From Rhodovibrionaceae bacterium (GTDB lineage: Bacteria > Pseudomonadota > Alphaproteobacteria > Kiloniellales > DSM-21159): a stretch of DNA of 64,000 nt. The notes beneath the pieces were generated by a model. That model was given only the letters and a program-made list of their open reading frames with translations, was not told the DNA's origin and did not search any database. Each line of letters opens with the position of its first letter. Within the stretch, counting starts at the first letter, position 1. Of this stretch, positions 36,081-44,912 are shown piece by piece. Both the position numbers and the translations under genes were made by a program. Where the stretch lies: NCBI GenBank assembly GCA_028279885.1, contig JANQMX010000096.1:1-64000 (forward strand), written 5' to 3'.

Positions 36081-36343
36081 GCTGGGGACCCCCGAGCCCG
36101 ATCGCCGATTTACGCTCAGCCTCTGACATAAGCCCTGCATGTCATCCCGGCCAAGGGCAAAGCTCGCGAGCCGGGATCCATGTCGACGTTCCGTGCAGGC
36201 TGACGAATGGACCCCGGCTCAAGGCCGGGGTGACAGCCTTTGGTGCGGCCCCGCCGGCAAGTCCTTTCGGAATGTCATCCTTGGGCGTCCCGCCTGACGG
36301 CCTCGCCCAAGCATGACATTTGAAGTGAAGCCGCAGCCCTCGC
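36081..36343. repeat. Dispersed palindromic repeat cluster D
   Basis: The 263-base gap between dnaJ and the convergent mcd gene contains a TCATCCCGGCCAAGGGCAAA unit (36139-36181), a TGGACCCCGG-CTCAAG-CCGGGGTGAC hairpin (36207-36234) and an ATGTCATCCTTGGGCG...CGCCCAAGCATGACATT unit (36272-36319). The linker TGGTGCGGCCCCGCCGG between the last two matches linkers in clusters B and E. No gene is present. Confidence 0.82.
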
Positions 36344-38026
36344 TCAGTTCCTTCCCGGCGTCAGCAAACCGCGGGCGATGACCTGGGCCTGAATCTCCGC
36401 CGCGCCCTCGAAGATGTTGAGGATGCGCGCGTCGCAGAGCACGCGGCTGATCTTATACTCCAGCGCGTAGCCGTTGCCGCCGTGGACCTGCAGGGCGTTG
36501 TCGGCGTTGGCCCAGGCGACCCGCGCGGCGAGCAGCTTGGCCATGCCGGCCTCGATGTCGCAGCGCCGCTCGCTGTCCTTCTCCCGCGCCGAGAAGTAGG
36601 TCAGCTGCCGGGCGATCATGGTCTCCACCGCCATCCAGGCGAGCTTGCCGGCGACCCGTGGGAAGGCGAGCAGGCTCTTGCCGAACTGCTTGCGGTCTTT
36701 CGCGTACTGAAGGCCGAGCTCGAGCGCGTTCTGCGCCACGCCGACGGCGCGCGCCGCGGTCTGGATGCGCGCCGATTCGAAGGTCGCCATCAGTTGCTTG
36801 AAGCCCTCGCCCTCGACGCCGCCCAGCAGGTTTTCGGCCTTCACTTCGAAACCGTCGAAGGCCAGCTCGTATTCCTTCATGCCGCGGTAGCCGAGCACCT
36901 CGATCTCGCCGCCGGTCATGCCCTCGGCCGGGAAGGGATGGTCGTCCGTGCCGCGCGGCTTCTCGGCCAGGAACATGGAGAGGCCCTTGTAGCCGGCTTC
37001 CTCCGGATTGGTGCGGGCGAGCAAGGTCATCACGTCGCTGCGGGCGGCGTGGGTGATCCAGGTCTTGTTGCCGGTCACCCGGTAGACGTCACCGTCCTTC
37101 ACCGCACGGGTCCGCAAGGAACCCAGGTCGGAGCCGGTGTTGGGCTCGGTGAAGACCGCGGTCGGCAGGATCTCGCCGCTGGCGATCTTCGGCAGCCAGT
37201 GCTGCTTCTGTGCTTCGGTGCCGCCCAGGCGGATAAGCTCGGCGGCGATCTCCGAGCGGGTGCCGAGCGAGCCGAGGCCGATGTAGCCGCGGGCCAATTC
37301 CTCGGTCACCACGCACATGGCGGTCTTGCCCATGCCGAGGCCGCCCCAGTCCTCCGGCACCGTTAGGCCGAAGACGCCCAGCTCGGCGAGCTGCTCGATC
37401 ACCTCCATGGGGATCAGCTCATCCTTCAGGTGCCACTCGTGCGCGGCATCCTGGTAGTCGTCGGCGATGCGGCCGAACTGCTCGGCGATCATGGCGTTGG
37501 TCTCGTCGAGATCGCGCTCGCCGAAATGGCCTTCGGCGATCAACTCGGCGATGCGCATGCGCACGGCATTGCTGTTGCCGCGCTCGGTGAGCGCCTGCAC
37601 CTCGGGGGTGTAGAACGCATGCACGGCGTCATCGGCGATGCCTAGGTCGGCGGGGCGCAGCACCTCAACCTGGCTGAGAGCGATGCCGCCCCAAAGCTGG
37701 TTCAGGTACTCGCCGAAGGCGGCTTGCAGCATCAGGGCCTCGAGCTCGCCGAAGGCGCCCCGCGCCTGCAATCGTTCGGCCCAGTGCAGCATTTCGCGCA
37801 GGGAGGCGACGTAGGTGGCGAACCAGGCGTAGCCGTGGCTGGCGAACTGCTCCTGCTCTAGCAGCTTCGGGTTGACCCGGCCCTCGACGACCACCTTGGC
37901 GGCGACCGCCTCCCGCGCCGCCGCATCGAGGCGCTCGGCCGCCGCGACCGCCGCCGCGCAGCGCGACATGAGGTTGGGAAGGACCGCTGTGTCCGGTTCG
38001 TCCAGGATGACTTCGCTTACTGACAT
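36344..38026 (-). CDS. mcd: (2S)-methylsuccinyl-CoA dehydrogenase
   Basis: The 560-residue flavoprotein oxidises methylsuccinyl-CoA to mesaconyl-CoA in the ethylmalonyl-CoA pathway of acetate assimilation. It is about 170 residues longer than ordinary acyl-CoA dehydrogenases; this N-terminal extension is typical of Mcd. The core has LTVPEDWGGLGMGKTAMCVVTEELARGYIGLGSLGTRSEIAAELI, EPNTGSDLGSLRTRAV and VHGGNGYALEYKISRVLCDARILNIFEGAAEIQAQVIARGLL. It is the last gene of a ccr-phosphoesterase-mcd run, 7 bases after the phosphoesterase stop. Companion genes ccr and ecm nearby make the assignment strong. Confidence 0.93.
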   Translation of the reverse strand: MSVSEVILDEPDTAVLPNLMSRCAAAVAAAERLDAAAREAVAAKVVVEGRVNPKLLEQEQFASHGYAWFATYVASLREMLHWAERLQARGAFGELEALMLQAAFGEYLNQLWGGIALSQVEVLRPADLGIADDAVHAFYTPEVQALTERGNSNAVRMRIAELIAEGHFGERDLDETNAMIAEQFGRIADDYQDAAHEWHLKDELIPMEVIEQLAELGVFGLTVPEDWGGLGMGKTAMCVVTEELARGYIGLGSLGTRSEIAAELIRLGGTEAQKQHWLPKIASGEILPTAVFTEPNTGSDLGSLRTRAVKDGDVYRVTGNKTWITHAARSDVMTLLARTNPEEAGYKGLSMFLAEKPRGTDDHPFPAEGMTGGEIEVLGYRGMKEYELAFDGFEVKAENLLGGVEGEGFKQLMATFESARIQTAARAVGVAQNALELGLQYAKDRKQFGKSLLAFPRVAGKLAWMAVETMIARQLTYFSAREKDSERRCDIEAGMAKLLAARVAWANADNALQVHGGNGYALEYKISRVLCDARILNIFEGAAEIQAQVIARGLLTPGRN

Positions 38027-38033
38027 GGCTTGC

Positions 38034-38918
38034 TCAAACCTTTGTATTGGCGGGCGTAGGCGCCCGAAGTTCTTGGAATTCTACGCCAGCGGGCGCCGAA
38101 GAGTCCTGCGGCATAAGATCGATGACCGCGATTTCCGGCGGGGCGAGAAAGCGCAGGGGCAGCTTGGAGGTCCCCACCCCGCTGGTGACGTAGAGATGGT
38201 GCCCCTCCTCCACCACGTGGCCGTAGCGGTAGCGCTGGCCGTAGCGCGAGGGGATGACGGGTGCGCCGATCAGCGGCAGACAGACCTGGCCGCCGTGGGT
38301 ATGGCCGGCCAGGGTCAGCGCCACATCCGGCGGCACCGCGGGGAAGACGTCCGGCGTATGGCTCAGCAGGACGACCGGCGCCTGGCCGTCGGTCTTCGCC
38401 AGGGCGGCGGTGATGTTGCAGCCCTGGGTCACCGCATCGCGTAGGCCGGCGACCCAAAGCGCCTTTGTGCCGCTCTTGGCCAGACGGGCCTCGTCCTCCA
38501 GGACCGTAATGCCGGCCCGCGAGAAAATCTGGCGCACCCTCGGGCCGTTCCACCACCAATCGTGATTGCCCAGCACGGCGAAGTGGCCCATCGGCGCCGG
38601 AATGCTGGCCAGGGCTCGGGCGGTGACCTCCGGCGGCACGATGCCGCTGCTGAACAGCTTGCCGCGGCAGGCGTAGTCGCCGACCAGGAGTACGATGTCG
38701 GGTTTCTGCGCGCTCGCCAGCTCCGCAAGGGCGGCGAGGCGCTCGGGCGTCTCGTGCGGGGCGGTGGACTGCAGATCGCCCATGACCAACAGACGCAGCG
38801 GCCGCGCAAGCCCCTCGACCGGAAGCGACAGCCGGGTCACGCGGATCCGCCGCGGCTCGATCCAGAAGGCATAGAACAGCAGCGCTAAGCCCGCCAGAAG
38901 GCCAAGGGAAAGCAGCAT
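38034..38918 (-). CDS. YaeI-like metallophosphoesterase
   Basis: The 294-residue protein has one N-terminal membrane helix and the dinuclear metallophosphoesterase motifs GDY (80-82), GNHDWWW (117-123), SHTPDVFP and LAGHTHGGQ. The first motif reads GDLQ at 47-50 where members usually have D-x-H, so one metal ligand is glutamine here. YaeI/LpxG relatives cleave phosphodiesters such as UDP-2,3-diacylglucosamine. It is set between ccr and mcd in one operon, but no role in the ethylmalonyl-CoA pathway is known. The start is ATG 38918. Confidence 0.82.
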   Translation of the reverse strand: MLLSLGLLAGLALLFYAFWIEPRRIRVTRLSLPVEGLARPLRLLVMGDLQSTAPHETPERLAALAELASAQKPDIVLLVGDYACRGKLFSSGIVPPEVTARALASIPAPMGHFAVLGNHDWWWNGPRVRQIFSRAGITVLEDEARLAKSGTKALWVAGLRDAVTQGCNITAALAKTDGQAPVVLLSHTPDVFPAVPPDVALTLAGHTHGGQVCLPLIGAPVIPSRYGQRYRYGHVVEEGHHLYVTSGVGTSKLPLRFLAPPEIAVIDLMPQDSSAPAGVEFQELRAPTPANTKV

Positions 38919-38980
38919 TCATCGGTTTTAGCGCGACGCGGCTTCCCGGCCCAGCACCGTGATGGGGCCTGCGGCGCTCC

Positions 38981-40261
38981 TCAGCCCTCGATCGCATCTT
39001 CCAGGGTGCGTAGGCCGGGGCGCTTGGTCTGCACCAGCACGGCCATGTTGCCCGGCTTGTGCTCGTTCTTCAGCATCTTCATGTGGGCGCGCGGAATGTC
39101 GTCCCAGCTGAAGACCTCGCTCATGCAGGGGTCGATGCGCCGCTCCAGCACCAGCTTGTTGGCCTGGGAAGCCTGCATTAGGTTGGCGAAGTGGCTGCCC
39201 TGGATGCGCTTCTGGTGCTGCCAGACGTAGCGGGCGTCGAAGGTGATGTTATAGCCGGTGGTGCCGGCGCAGAACACGACCATGCCGCCGCGCTTCACCA
39301 CGAAGGAGGAGACCGGGAAGGTCGCCTCGCCCGGGTGCTCGAAGACGAAGTCGACGTTGTTGCCCTTGCCGGTGATGTCCCAGATGGCCTTGCCGAAACG
39401 CCGCGTCTCGGAGAACCAGCGCTTGTACTCCTCGCTGTTGACCGGCGGCAGCTGGCCCCAGCAGTCGAAGTCCTTCCGGTTGATCACCCCGCGGGCACCC
39501 AGCGACATGACGAACTCGCGCTTGGTCTCGTCGGAGATCACGCCGATGGCATTGGCGCCGGCGGTGGCGATCAGCTGGATGGCCATGGTGCCGAGGCCGC
39601 CGGAAGCGCCCCAGACCAGCACGTTGTGGCCCGGCCTGAGGATGTGCGGGCGGTGGCCGAACAGCATGCGGTAAGCGGTCGCCAGGGTCAGGGTGTAGCA
39701 GGCCGACTCTTCCCAGGTGAGATGCCGGGGCCGCGGCATGAGCTGGCGGTCCTGCACCCGGCAGAACTGGGCGAAGGAGCCGTCCGGCGTCTCGAAGCCC
39801 CAGATCCGCTGGCTGGGAGAGAACATGGGGTCGCCGCCGTTGCACTCCTCATCATCGCCGTCGTCCTGGTTGCAGTGGACCACGACCTCGTCGCCGACCT
39901 TCCAGCGCTTGACCTTGGAGCCGACGGCCCAGACCACCCCGGTCGCGTCCGAGCCGGCGACGTGATAGTCCTGCTTGTGCACGTCGAAGACCGAGATCGG
40001 CGTGCCCAGCGCGGCGAAGACGCCGTTGTAGTTGACGCCGGCCGCCATCACCATGACCAGCACCTCGTGGCTGTCCAGGGTCGGCACGTCGACGATCTCG
40101 TGCTGCATGGCCTTGTCGGGGTCGCCGTGGCGCTCGCGCCGGATGGCCCAGGCGTGCATCTGCTTGGGCACGTGGCCGAGCGGCGGAATCTCGCCGACGT
40201 CGTACAGGTCCTTCTTGCTCTGGCTCGGATGCAGTTGGACCACTTCGGCCGTCTCGCTCAT
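38981..40261 (-). CDS. ccr: Crotonyl-CoA carboxylase/reductase
   Basis: The 426-residue medium-chain reductase converts crotonyl-CoA, NADPH and CO2 into ethylmalonyl-CoA, the key step of the pathway. Recognisable regions are YDVGEIPPLGHVPKQMHAWAIR near the start, VAGSDATGVVWAVGSKVKRWKVGDEVVVHCNQDDGDDEECNGGDPMFSPSQRIWGFE and nucleotide binding VLVWGASGGLGTMAIQL. The start is ATG 40261 after AGGAG; a longer in-frame stretch to 40366 has no family similarity. It heads the operon with a metallophosphoesterase and mcd and is divergent from ecm. Confidence 0.96.
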   Translation of the reverse strand: MSETAEVVQLHPSQSKKDLYDVGEIPPLGHVPKQMHAWAIRRERHGDPDKAMQHEIVDVPTLDSHEVLVMVMAAGVNYNGVFAALGTPISVFDVHKQDYHVAGSDATGVVWAVGSKVKRWKVGDEVVVHCNQDDGDDEECNGGDPMFSPSQRIWGFETPDGSFAQFCRVQDRQLMPRPRHLTWEESACYTLTLATAYRMLFGHRPHILRPGHNVLVWGASGGLGTMAIQLIATAGANAIGVISDETKREFVMSLGARGVINRKDFDCWGQLPPVNSEEYKRWFSETRRFGKAIWDITGKGNNVDFVFEHPGEATFPVSSFVVKRGGMVVFCAGTTGYNITFDARYVWQHQKRIQGSHFANLMQASQANKLVLERRIDPCMSEVFSWDDIPRAHMKMLKNEHKPGNMAVLVQTKRPGLRTLEDAIEG

Positions 40262-40350
40262 TATTCCCAATCTCCTCGAAAGGTCGGCAGCGGGGCGGCT
40301 GCGCCGGTGCCATCCCATGACAACGGCGAGCAATACCCGCAAATTCGCTG

Positions 40351-40368
40351 TATTGCAATGCAGCAATA
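40351..40368. promoter_or_regulatory. Palindrome between divergent ccr and ecm
   Basis: TATTGC-AATGCA-GCAATA (40351-40368) is an exact 6-bp inverted repeat with a 6-base spacer in the AT-rich 248-base region between the two divergent pathway genes. Another GCAATA lies at 40330. Such a site could bind a shared activator or repressor. Regulators of acyl-CoA genes (RamB/PccR/ScfR types) recognise TTGCAA-like sequences, and TTGCAA is part of this palindrome, but the link is inference. Confidence 0.4.
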
Positions 40369-40509
40369 GATAAAATTACAAATGATTGCGATAATCAGAA
40401 AGATCTGTATACCCAGTCCGATTGATATGGAATAAACGAACTTTTTTGCCGAAAAGCGGCCAAATGGCGTAAACTGCCGGTGTGCGCCGCACAGAACTGG
40501 GATGATCGC

Positions 40510-42495
40510 ATGTCGACGAACGTCAAGGACCGCCCCTGGTTGTTCCGTACCTACGCCGGCCATTCGACGGCGGCGGCTTCCAACCGGCTCTACCGGTCCA
40601 ACCTGGCGAAGGGTCAGACGGGCCTCTCCGTCGCCTTCGACCTGCCGACGCAGACCGGCTACGACTCCGACCACGTCCTGGCGCGCGGCGAGGTCGGCAA
40701 GGTCGGCGTGCCGATCAGCCATCTCGGCGACATGCAGAGCCTGTTCGAGGACATCCCCCTCGACCAGATGAACACCTCCATGACGATCAACGCCACGGCC
40801 CCCTGGCTGCTGGCGCTCTACATCGCCTGCGCCGAGTCGCAGGGGGTGGCGCGCGATGCCCTCTCCGGCACCACGCAGAACGACGTGATCAAGGAGTATC
40901 TGTCGCGCGGCACCTACATCTTCCCGCCCAAGCCCTCGATGAGGCTGATCGGCGACGTCATCGCCTTCACCTACACCGAGGTGCCCAAGTGGAACCCGAC
41001 CAACGTCTGCAGCTATCACCTGCAGGAAGCCGGGGCCACGCCAGAGCAGGAATTGGCCTTCGCGCTGGCCACGGCGATTGCGGTGCTGGACACGGTCAAG
41101 GCCGGTGGCCAGGTGCCGGAGGAGGACTTCCCGCGCGTCGTTGGCCGCATCTCCTTCTTCGTCAACGCCGGCGTCCGCTTCATCACCGAGATGTGCAAGA
41201 TGCGCGCCTTCGTGCGGATGTGGGACGAGATCTGCCGCGAACGCTACGGCGTGGAGGAGGAGAAGTACCGCCGCTTCCGCTACGGCATTCAAGTGAACTC
41301 CCTCGGTCTCACCGAGCAGCAGCCGGAGAACAACGTCTACCGCATCCTCCTGGAGATGCTGGCGGTGGTGCTGTCCAAGGAGGCGCGCGCCCGCGCCGTG
41401 CAGCTCCCGGCCTGGAACGAGGCGCTCGGCCTGCCCCGGCCCTGGGACCAGCAGTGGTCGCTGCGCCTGCAGCAGATTGTGGCCTACGAAACAGATCTCT
41501 TGGAATACGGCGATATCTTTACCGGCAACCCGGAGATCGAGGCCAAGGTCGCGTCTCTGGCGGAAGAGGCCAAGGCGGAGCTGGCCCGCATCGAGGAGAT
41601 GGGCGGCGCCGTGGCGGCCGTCGACTCAGGCTACATGAAGGAGCGGCTAGTGGAAAGCGCGACAGAGCGTTTCAAGGCCATCGAATCGGGCGAACAGATC
41701 GTCGTCGGCGTCAACAAGTGGACCGAGAGCGAGCCCTCGCCGCTCACCACTGGCGACGGCGGCTTCATGACCGTGGACGAGAGCGCCGAGCGCGACCAGC
41801 TCGCGCGTCTTGCCGCCTGGCGCGAGGCGCGGGATGACGGCAAGGCCATCGCCGCCCTGGCCGCCCTGCAAGCGGCGGCGCGCGAAGGCCGCAACGTCAT
41901 GGAGCCCTCCATCGCCTGCGCCCATGCCGGCGTCACCACCGGCGAGTGGGGTCAGGCCCTGCGCGAGGTCTTCGGCGAGTACCGCGCGCCGACCGGCGTC
42001 GGCCGCAGCGCCGCTGACGTTGGCGAAGACGAAGCCCTGGGCGAGCTGCAGGGCAAGGTCGAGGAGGTTTCCGGCCGGCTCGGACGGCGGCTCAAGATGT
42101 TGGTCGGCAAGCCGGGCCTGGACGGCCATTCCAACGGCGCCGAGCAGATCGCCGTGCGCGCCCGCGACGCCGGCTTCGAGGTGGTCTATGAGGGGATTAG
42201 GCTGACCCCGGCGCAGATCGCCAACGCGGCGCTGGAGGAAGGCGTGCACGTCATCGGCCTCTCCATCCTCTCGGGCAGCCATCTGCCGCTGGTCGAGGAG
42301 ACGCTGAGCCGCCTGCGGCAGCTGGGCTTGAGCGACGTGCCCCTGGTGGTCGGCGGCATCATTCCGCCGGAGGACGAGGCGGCCATGAAGCAGGCCGGCG
42401 TCGCGGCGGTCTATACGCCCAAGGACTTCGACCTCAATGCCATCATGGGCGACATCGTCGCCATCGTGGACGCCGGCGCGCAAGAGGCGGCATGA
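40510..42495 (+). CDS. ecm: Ethylmalonyl-CoA mutase, B12-dependent
   Basis: The 661-residue adenosylcobalamin enzyme converts ethylmalonyl-CoA to methylsuccinyl-CoA. The N-terminus (DRPWLFRTYAGHSTAAASNRLYRSNLAKGQTGLSVAFDLPTQTGYDSDH) is that of the ecm mutase group. The B12 motif DxHxxG is at D538-x-H540-xx-G543 (GLDGHSNGAEQ). Start ATG 40510 matches known N-termini; a GTG ten codons upstream is an alternative. It overlaps the next gene by 4 bases (ATGA). Together with mcd and ccr it forms the diagnostic ethylmalonyl-CoA gene set. Confidence 0.95.
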   Translation: MSTNVKDRPWLFRTYAGHSTAAASNRLYRSNLAKGQTGLSVAFDLPTQTGYDSDHVLARGEVGKVGVPISHLGDMQSLFEDIPLDQMNTSMTINATAPWLLALYIACAESQGVARDALSGTTQNDVIKEYLSRGTYIFPPKPSMRLIGDVIAFTYTEVPKWNPTNVCSYHLQEAGATPEQELAFALATAIAVLDTVKAGGQVPEEDFPRVVGRISFFVNAGVRFITEMCKMRAFVRMWDEICRERYGVEEEKYRRFRYGIQVNSLGLTEQQPENNVYRILLEMLAVVLSKEARARAVQLPAWNEALGLPRPWDQQWSLRLQQIVAYETDLLEYGDIFTGNPEIEAKVASLAEEAKAELARIEEMGGAVAAVDSGYMKERLVESATERFKAIESGEQIVVGVNKWTESEPSPLTTGDGGFMTVDESAERDQLARLAAWREARDDGKAIAALAALQAAAREGRNVMEPSIACAHAGVTTGEWGQALREVFGEYRAPTGVGRSAADVGEDEALGELQGKVEEVSGRLGRRLKMLVGKPGLDGHSNGAEQIAVRARDAGFEVVYEGIRLTPAQIANAALEEGVHVIGLSILSGSHLPLVEETLSRLRQLGLSDVPLVVGGIIPPEDEAAMKQAGVAAVYTPKDFDLNAIMGDIVAIVDAGAQEAA

Positions 42496-43268
42496 GCGGA
42501 CTGGCCAAGGGTTTCACGCGCCTGTTCGGGGACTCGGAGGCGGTGCCGGAGGGCGCCGGCCTGCCCGCGGGCCTGCGCCTCTATGCGGTGGGCGACGTGC
42601 ACGGCTGCCTGGAGCGTCTCGATCACCTGGTCGAACAGATCGTCGCGGACGCCGCCGGGCACGACGCCGAGCGCAAGGTGATCGTCTTTCTCGGCGACTA
42701 CGTCGATCGCGGGCCCGACTCCCGCGGCGTGGTCGAGCGCCTGATGGCCGGACCGCCCGAGGGCTTCGAGCAGATCTGCCTCAAGGGCAACCACGAGGCC
42801 TTCATGGTGCGCTTTCTCAAGTCGCCCAAGGACGGCGAGACCTGGATGATCAACGGCGGCCTGCAGACCTGCGCCAGCTATGGCGTGGACTGCTCCGGCG
42901 ATCCTTTCGATCACACGGTGCTTGCCCGCATGCACGGCGAGATGACGGCGGCGGTGCCGCAAGCGCACCGGGACTTCCTGGCCAGCCTCGAGCTCTACCA
43001 CGCGGAAGGCGGCTATCTCTTCGTCCACGCCGGCATCCGGCCGGGCGTGTCGCTTCGGCGCCAGGCGCAATCGGACCTGCTCTGGATCCGCGAGCAGTTC
43101 CTGATGTCCGAGGAAGACCACGGCTATGTCGTGGTGCACGGCCACACGCCAAGCGACGAGGTCGAAGAGCGCCCCAACCGCATCGGCATCGACACCGGCG
43201 CGGTCTACGGCGGCAAGCTGACCGCGATGGTGCTCGAAGGCGAAGAGCGCGGTTACCTCTACGCTTAG
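42492..43268 (+). CDS. PPP-type metallophosphoesterase (serine/threonine phosphatase or diadenosine tetraphosphatase-like)
   Basis: The 258-residue protein has the calcineurin-like PPP motifs GDVHG (34-38), GDYVDRG (68-74), GNHE (99-102), a later HAG and GHTP. Bacterial members are protein phosphatases or symmetrical Ap4A hydrolases, and the sequence does not settle which. Its start overlaps the ecm stop (ATGA), so it is coupled to the mutase; a second metallophosphoesterase sits beside ccr-mcd. Regulation of, or by, the pathway is only inference. Confidence 0.85.
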   Translation: MSGLAKGFTRLFGDSEAVPEGAGLPAGLRLYAVGDVHGCLERLDHLVEQIVADAAGHDAERKVIVFLGDYVDRGPDSRGVVERLMAGPPEGFEQICLKGNHEAFMVRFLKSPKDGETWMINGGLQTCASYGVDCSGDPFDHTVLARMHGEMTAAVPQAHRDFLASLELYHAEGGYLFVHAGIRPGVSLRRQAQSDLLWIREQFLMSEEDHGYVVVHGHTPSDEVEERPNRIGIDTGAVYGGKLTAMVLEGEERGYLYA

Positions 43269-43712
43269 TGTCTCGCCCGCTTGGGCATCCCTCTCAACGT
43301 CATCCTCGGGCAAGGCCGGGACGACGGTACTTCTCTCCGAATGTCATCCCGGCCAAGGGCGAAGCCCGCGAGCCGGGATCCCTGTTGGAATTTGGCGCTG
43401 GCCGAGGAATGGACCCCGGCTCAAGGCCGGGGTGACAGCCTGTGGTGCGGCGCGGTCCGCGGTCTTCTTCTGAACGTCATCCTTGCGCGAGACACGCAGT
43501 GTCGAGACGCGAGGATCTAGCCGTAGGTACAGTGCGAGCTTGTGGCCGGGGTGACGTGAGGGGCCCTTCGCCGCCAGTGTCCTCAAGAGTCCCTGGATGA
43601 ATGCCCTTATCCAGTGGGAACTTTGCCAGGAACCGCGCAGATCGGGGTGGGTTGCGCCGGCTGGTACCATGTAGGTCCTGACAGAGAACACTCCGAAGAG
43701 CGGTGATATCCT
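43269..43712. repeat. Dispersed palindromic repeat cluster E
   Basis: The 444-base gap holds no gene. Units: a short CGTCATCCTCGGG fragment (43298-43323), a TCATCCCGGCCAAGGGCGAA unit (43342-43382), a TGGACCCCGG-CTCAAG-CCGGGGTGAC hairpin (43409-43436) and a TCATCCTTGCGCGAG...CGCGAGGAT unit (43478-43517). Linker GGTGCGGCGCGGTCCG joins the last two. From about 43561 to 43712 the sequence is unique and should carry the promoter of the Sel1 gene. Confidence 0.8.
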
Positions 43713-44204
43713 ATGACGGCAGAGGACCAAGCGAAGCCAACGATGAAAGAGTATAGGCAGGCTCTGAAGGCCGCCTACGATGAGATGCGGAAAGACGAGC
43801 CGGACCACCGGAAGGTCGAGACGCTTCTCCGCGACCAAGCGAAAGAGGGAAACCCCATTGCAAAGTACGGCTTGGGGAGCTGGTACCTGCACGGCTCCCA
43901 TCATTTTGAGAAAGACGTCGCCAAGGGCATCGAGCTGATTGAGGAGGCCGCAGAAGAGCGGGTTCCGGAAGCCTGCTATGACCTCGCCTATGGCTTTGAG
44001 AGCGGGAAAGGCGGCGAACAAAACCCCAAAAAGGCGTTCAAGTATTACGTGCTCGCCGCGTTGTACGGCGACTCGGATTCCTTCGTGCACGTGGGGCGCT
44101 GCTACCACGACGGCGTCGGCGTGGAAAAGGATGAAGAGTTGGCAGACTGCTGGTGGGAAAAGGCGGAATCGCTGGGCGTGAAACACGCCAGCTCTGATGA
44201 TTGA
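43713..44204 (+). CDS. Sel1-repeat protein
   Basis: The 163-residue protein consists of about three Sel1-like (TPR-related) repeats, e.g. NPIAKYGLGSWYLHG, VPEACYDLAYGFESG and DSDSFVHVGRCYHDGVGVEKDEELADCWWEKAESLG. There is no signal peptide, so it is a cytoplasmic scaffold or regulator. It lies between repeat clusters E and F. By eye its codon use is less GC-rich than neighbours, suggesting later acquisition. No partner gene indicates its pathway. Confidence 0.78.
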   Translation: MTAEDQAKPTMKEYRQALKAAYDEMRKDEPDHRKVETLLRDQAKEGNPIAKYGLGSWYLHGSHHFEKDVAKGIELIEEAAEERVPEACYDLAYGFESGKGGEQNPKKAFKYYVLAALYGDSDSFVHVGRCYHDGVGVEKDEELADCWWEKAESLGVKHASSDD

Positions 44205-44530
44205 TGGAGCGACGTCGGGTAGTGGTGCGCCTCCGCCGCCTTCGGTTTCTCTCCGAATGTCATCCCGGCCAAGGGCGAAGCCCGCGAGCCGGGATCCATG
44301 AAATGACTGGGCTGGGCGGCGGAACGCAAAGGGAGGTGGTGGCAACGCCTAGGTGCCATGGCTGTCATTCGCGCTGGCCGAGGAATGGACCCCGGATCAA
44401 GTCCGGGGTGACGAGAGGAGGGTTTGCGCCGCCTTTGGCTTTTTCCCGGACTGTCATCCCGGCTCAGGCCCGGCAAGAACAACACTCCTTCGCCGGCTGT
44501 CGGCCGCAGACTTTGTCTACAGCGCGCGCA
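44205..44530. repeat. Dispersed palindromic repeat cluster F
   Basis: The 326-base gap holds a TCATCCCGGCCAAGGGCGAA unit (44259-44299), a TGGACCCCGG-ATCAAGT-CCGGGGTGAC hairpin (44385-44412) and an incomplete TGTCATCCCGG-CTCAGG-CCCGG copy (44453-44474). No gene is present. The truncated last copy, which lacks its far arm, shows decay of the element. Confidence 0.8.
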
Positions 44531-44875
44531 TCACGTCGTCTCGCCCGAAGCCTCCGAACGACGACCCGGCAGCTCGACATGAAAGCCTCCACCATCCCCT
44601 TCCGGCAACGGTGTGAAACTGCGGACGAGATCGCGGCGGCGGGCGTCCAACAACTGCCGGCCGACGGGCAGGAACAGCGTTTCACCACTGGTCGGCGTGG
44701 CCGGGTCGATGCGGATCACCACGGTCGTCGTCTCGACGAAGCCGTGGCCTTCGAGCATCCGCTCGATGGCGACGCGGGCTTGCTCTGCAGAGACGCCGCG
44801 CAGGTCAAGCTCGTAGTCGGCAACGGCCCGATCGCCCACCAAAGCGCGTATCTGGTCTTGGTCTAAGTGCGGCAC
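44531..44875 (-). CDS. Smr-domain-like small protein, diverged
   Basis: The 114-residue protein contains YELDLRGVSAEQARVAIERMLE, the opening of an Smr domain (usually LDLHG). The second hallmark HGxG is not recognisable; instead VVIRIDPATPTSGETLFLPVGRQLLDARRRD appears before FTPLPEGDGGGFHVEL. Smr domains bind or cleave nucleic acid. The start is GTG 44875 with GAGGGGGCC upstream. It is the last of three small genes on the minus strand (45382-44531). The call is tentative. Confidence 0.6.
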   Translation of the reverse strand: MPHLDQDQIRALVGDRAVADYELDLRGVSAEQARVAIERMLEGHGFVETTTVVIRIDPATPTSGETLFLPVGRQLLDARRRDLVRSFTPLPEGDGGGFHVELPGRRSEASGETT

Positions 44876-44912
44876 CGCGGCCCCCTCACTGTCTCAAGAG
44901 ACCAGACATCCT

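Noticed and set aside
43281..44616. Several short frames within clusters E and F
   Set aside because: Translate the repeat modules (SRPRAKPASRDP-type residues) and are not conserved-looking.
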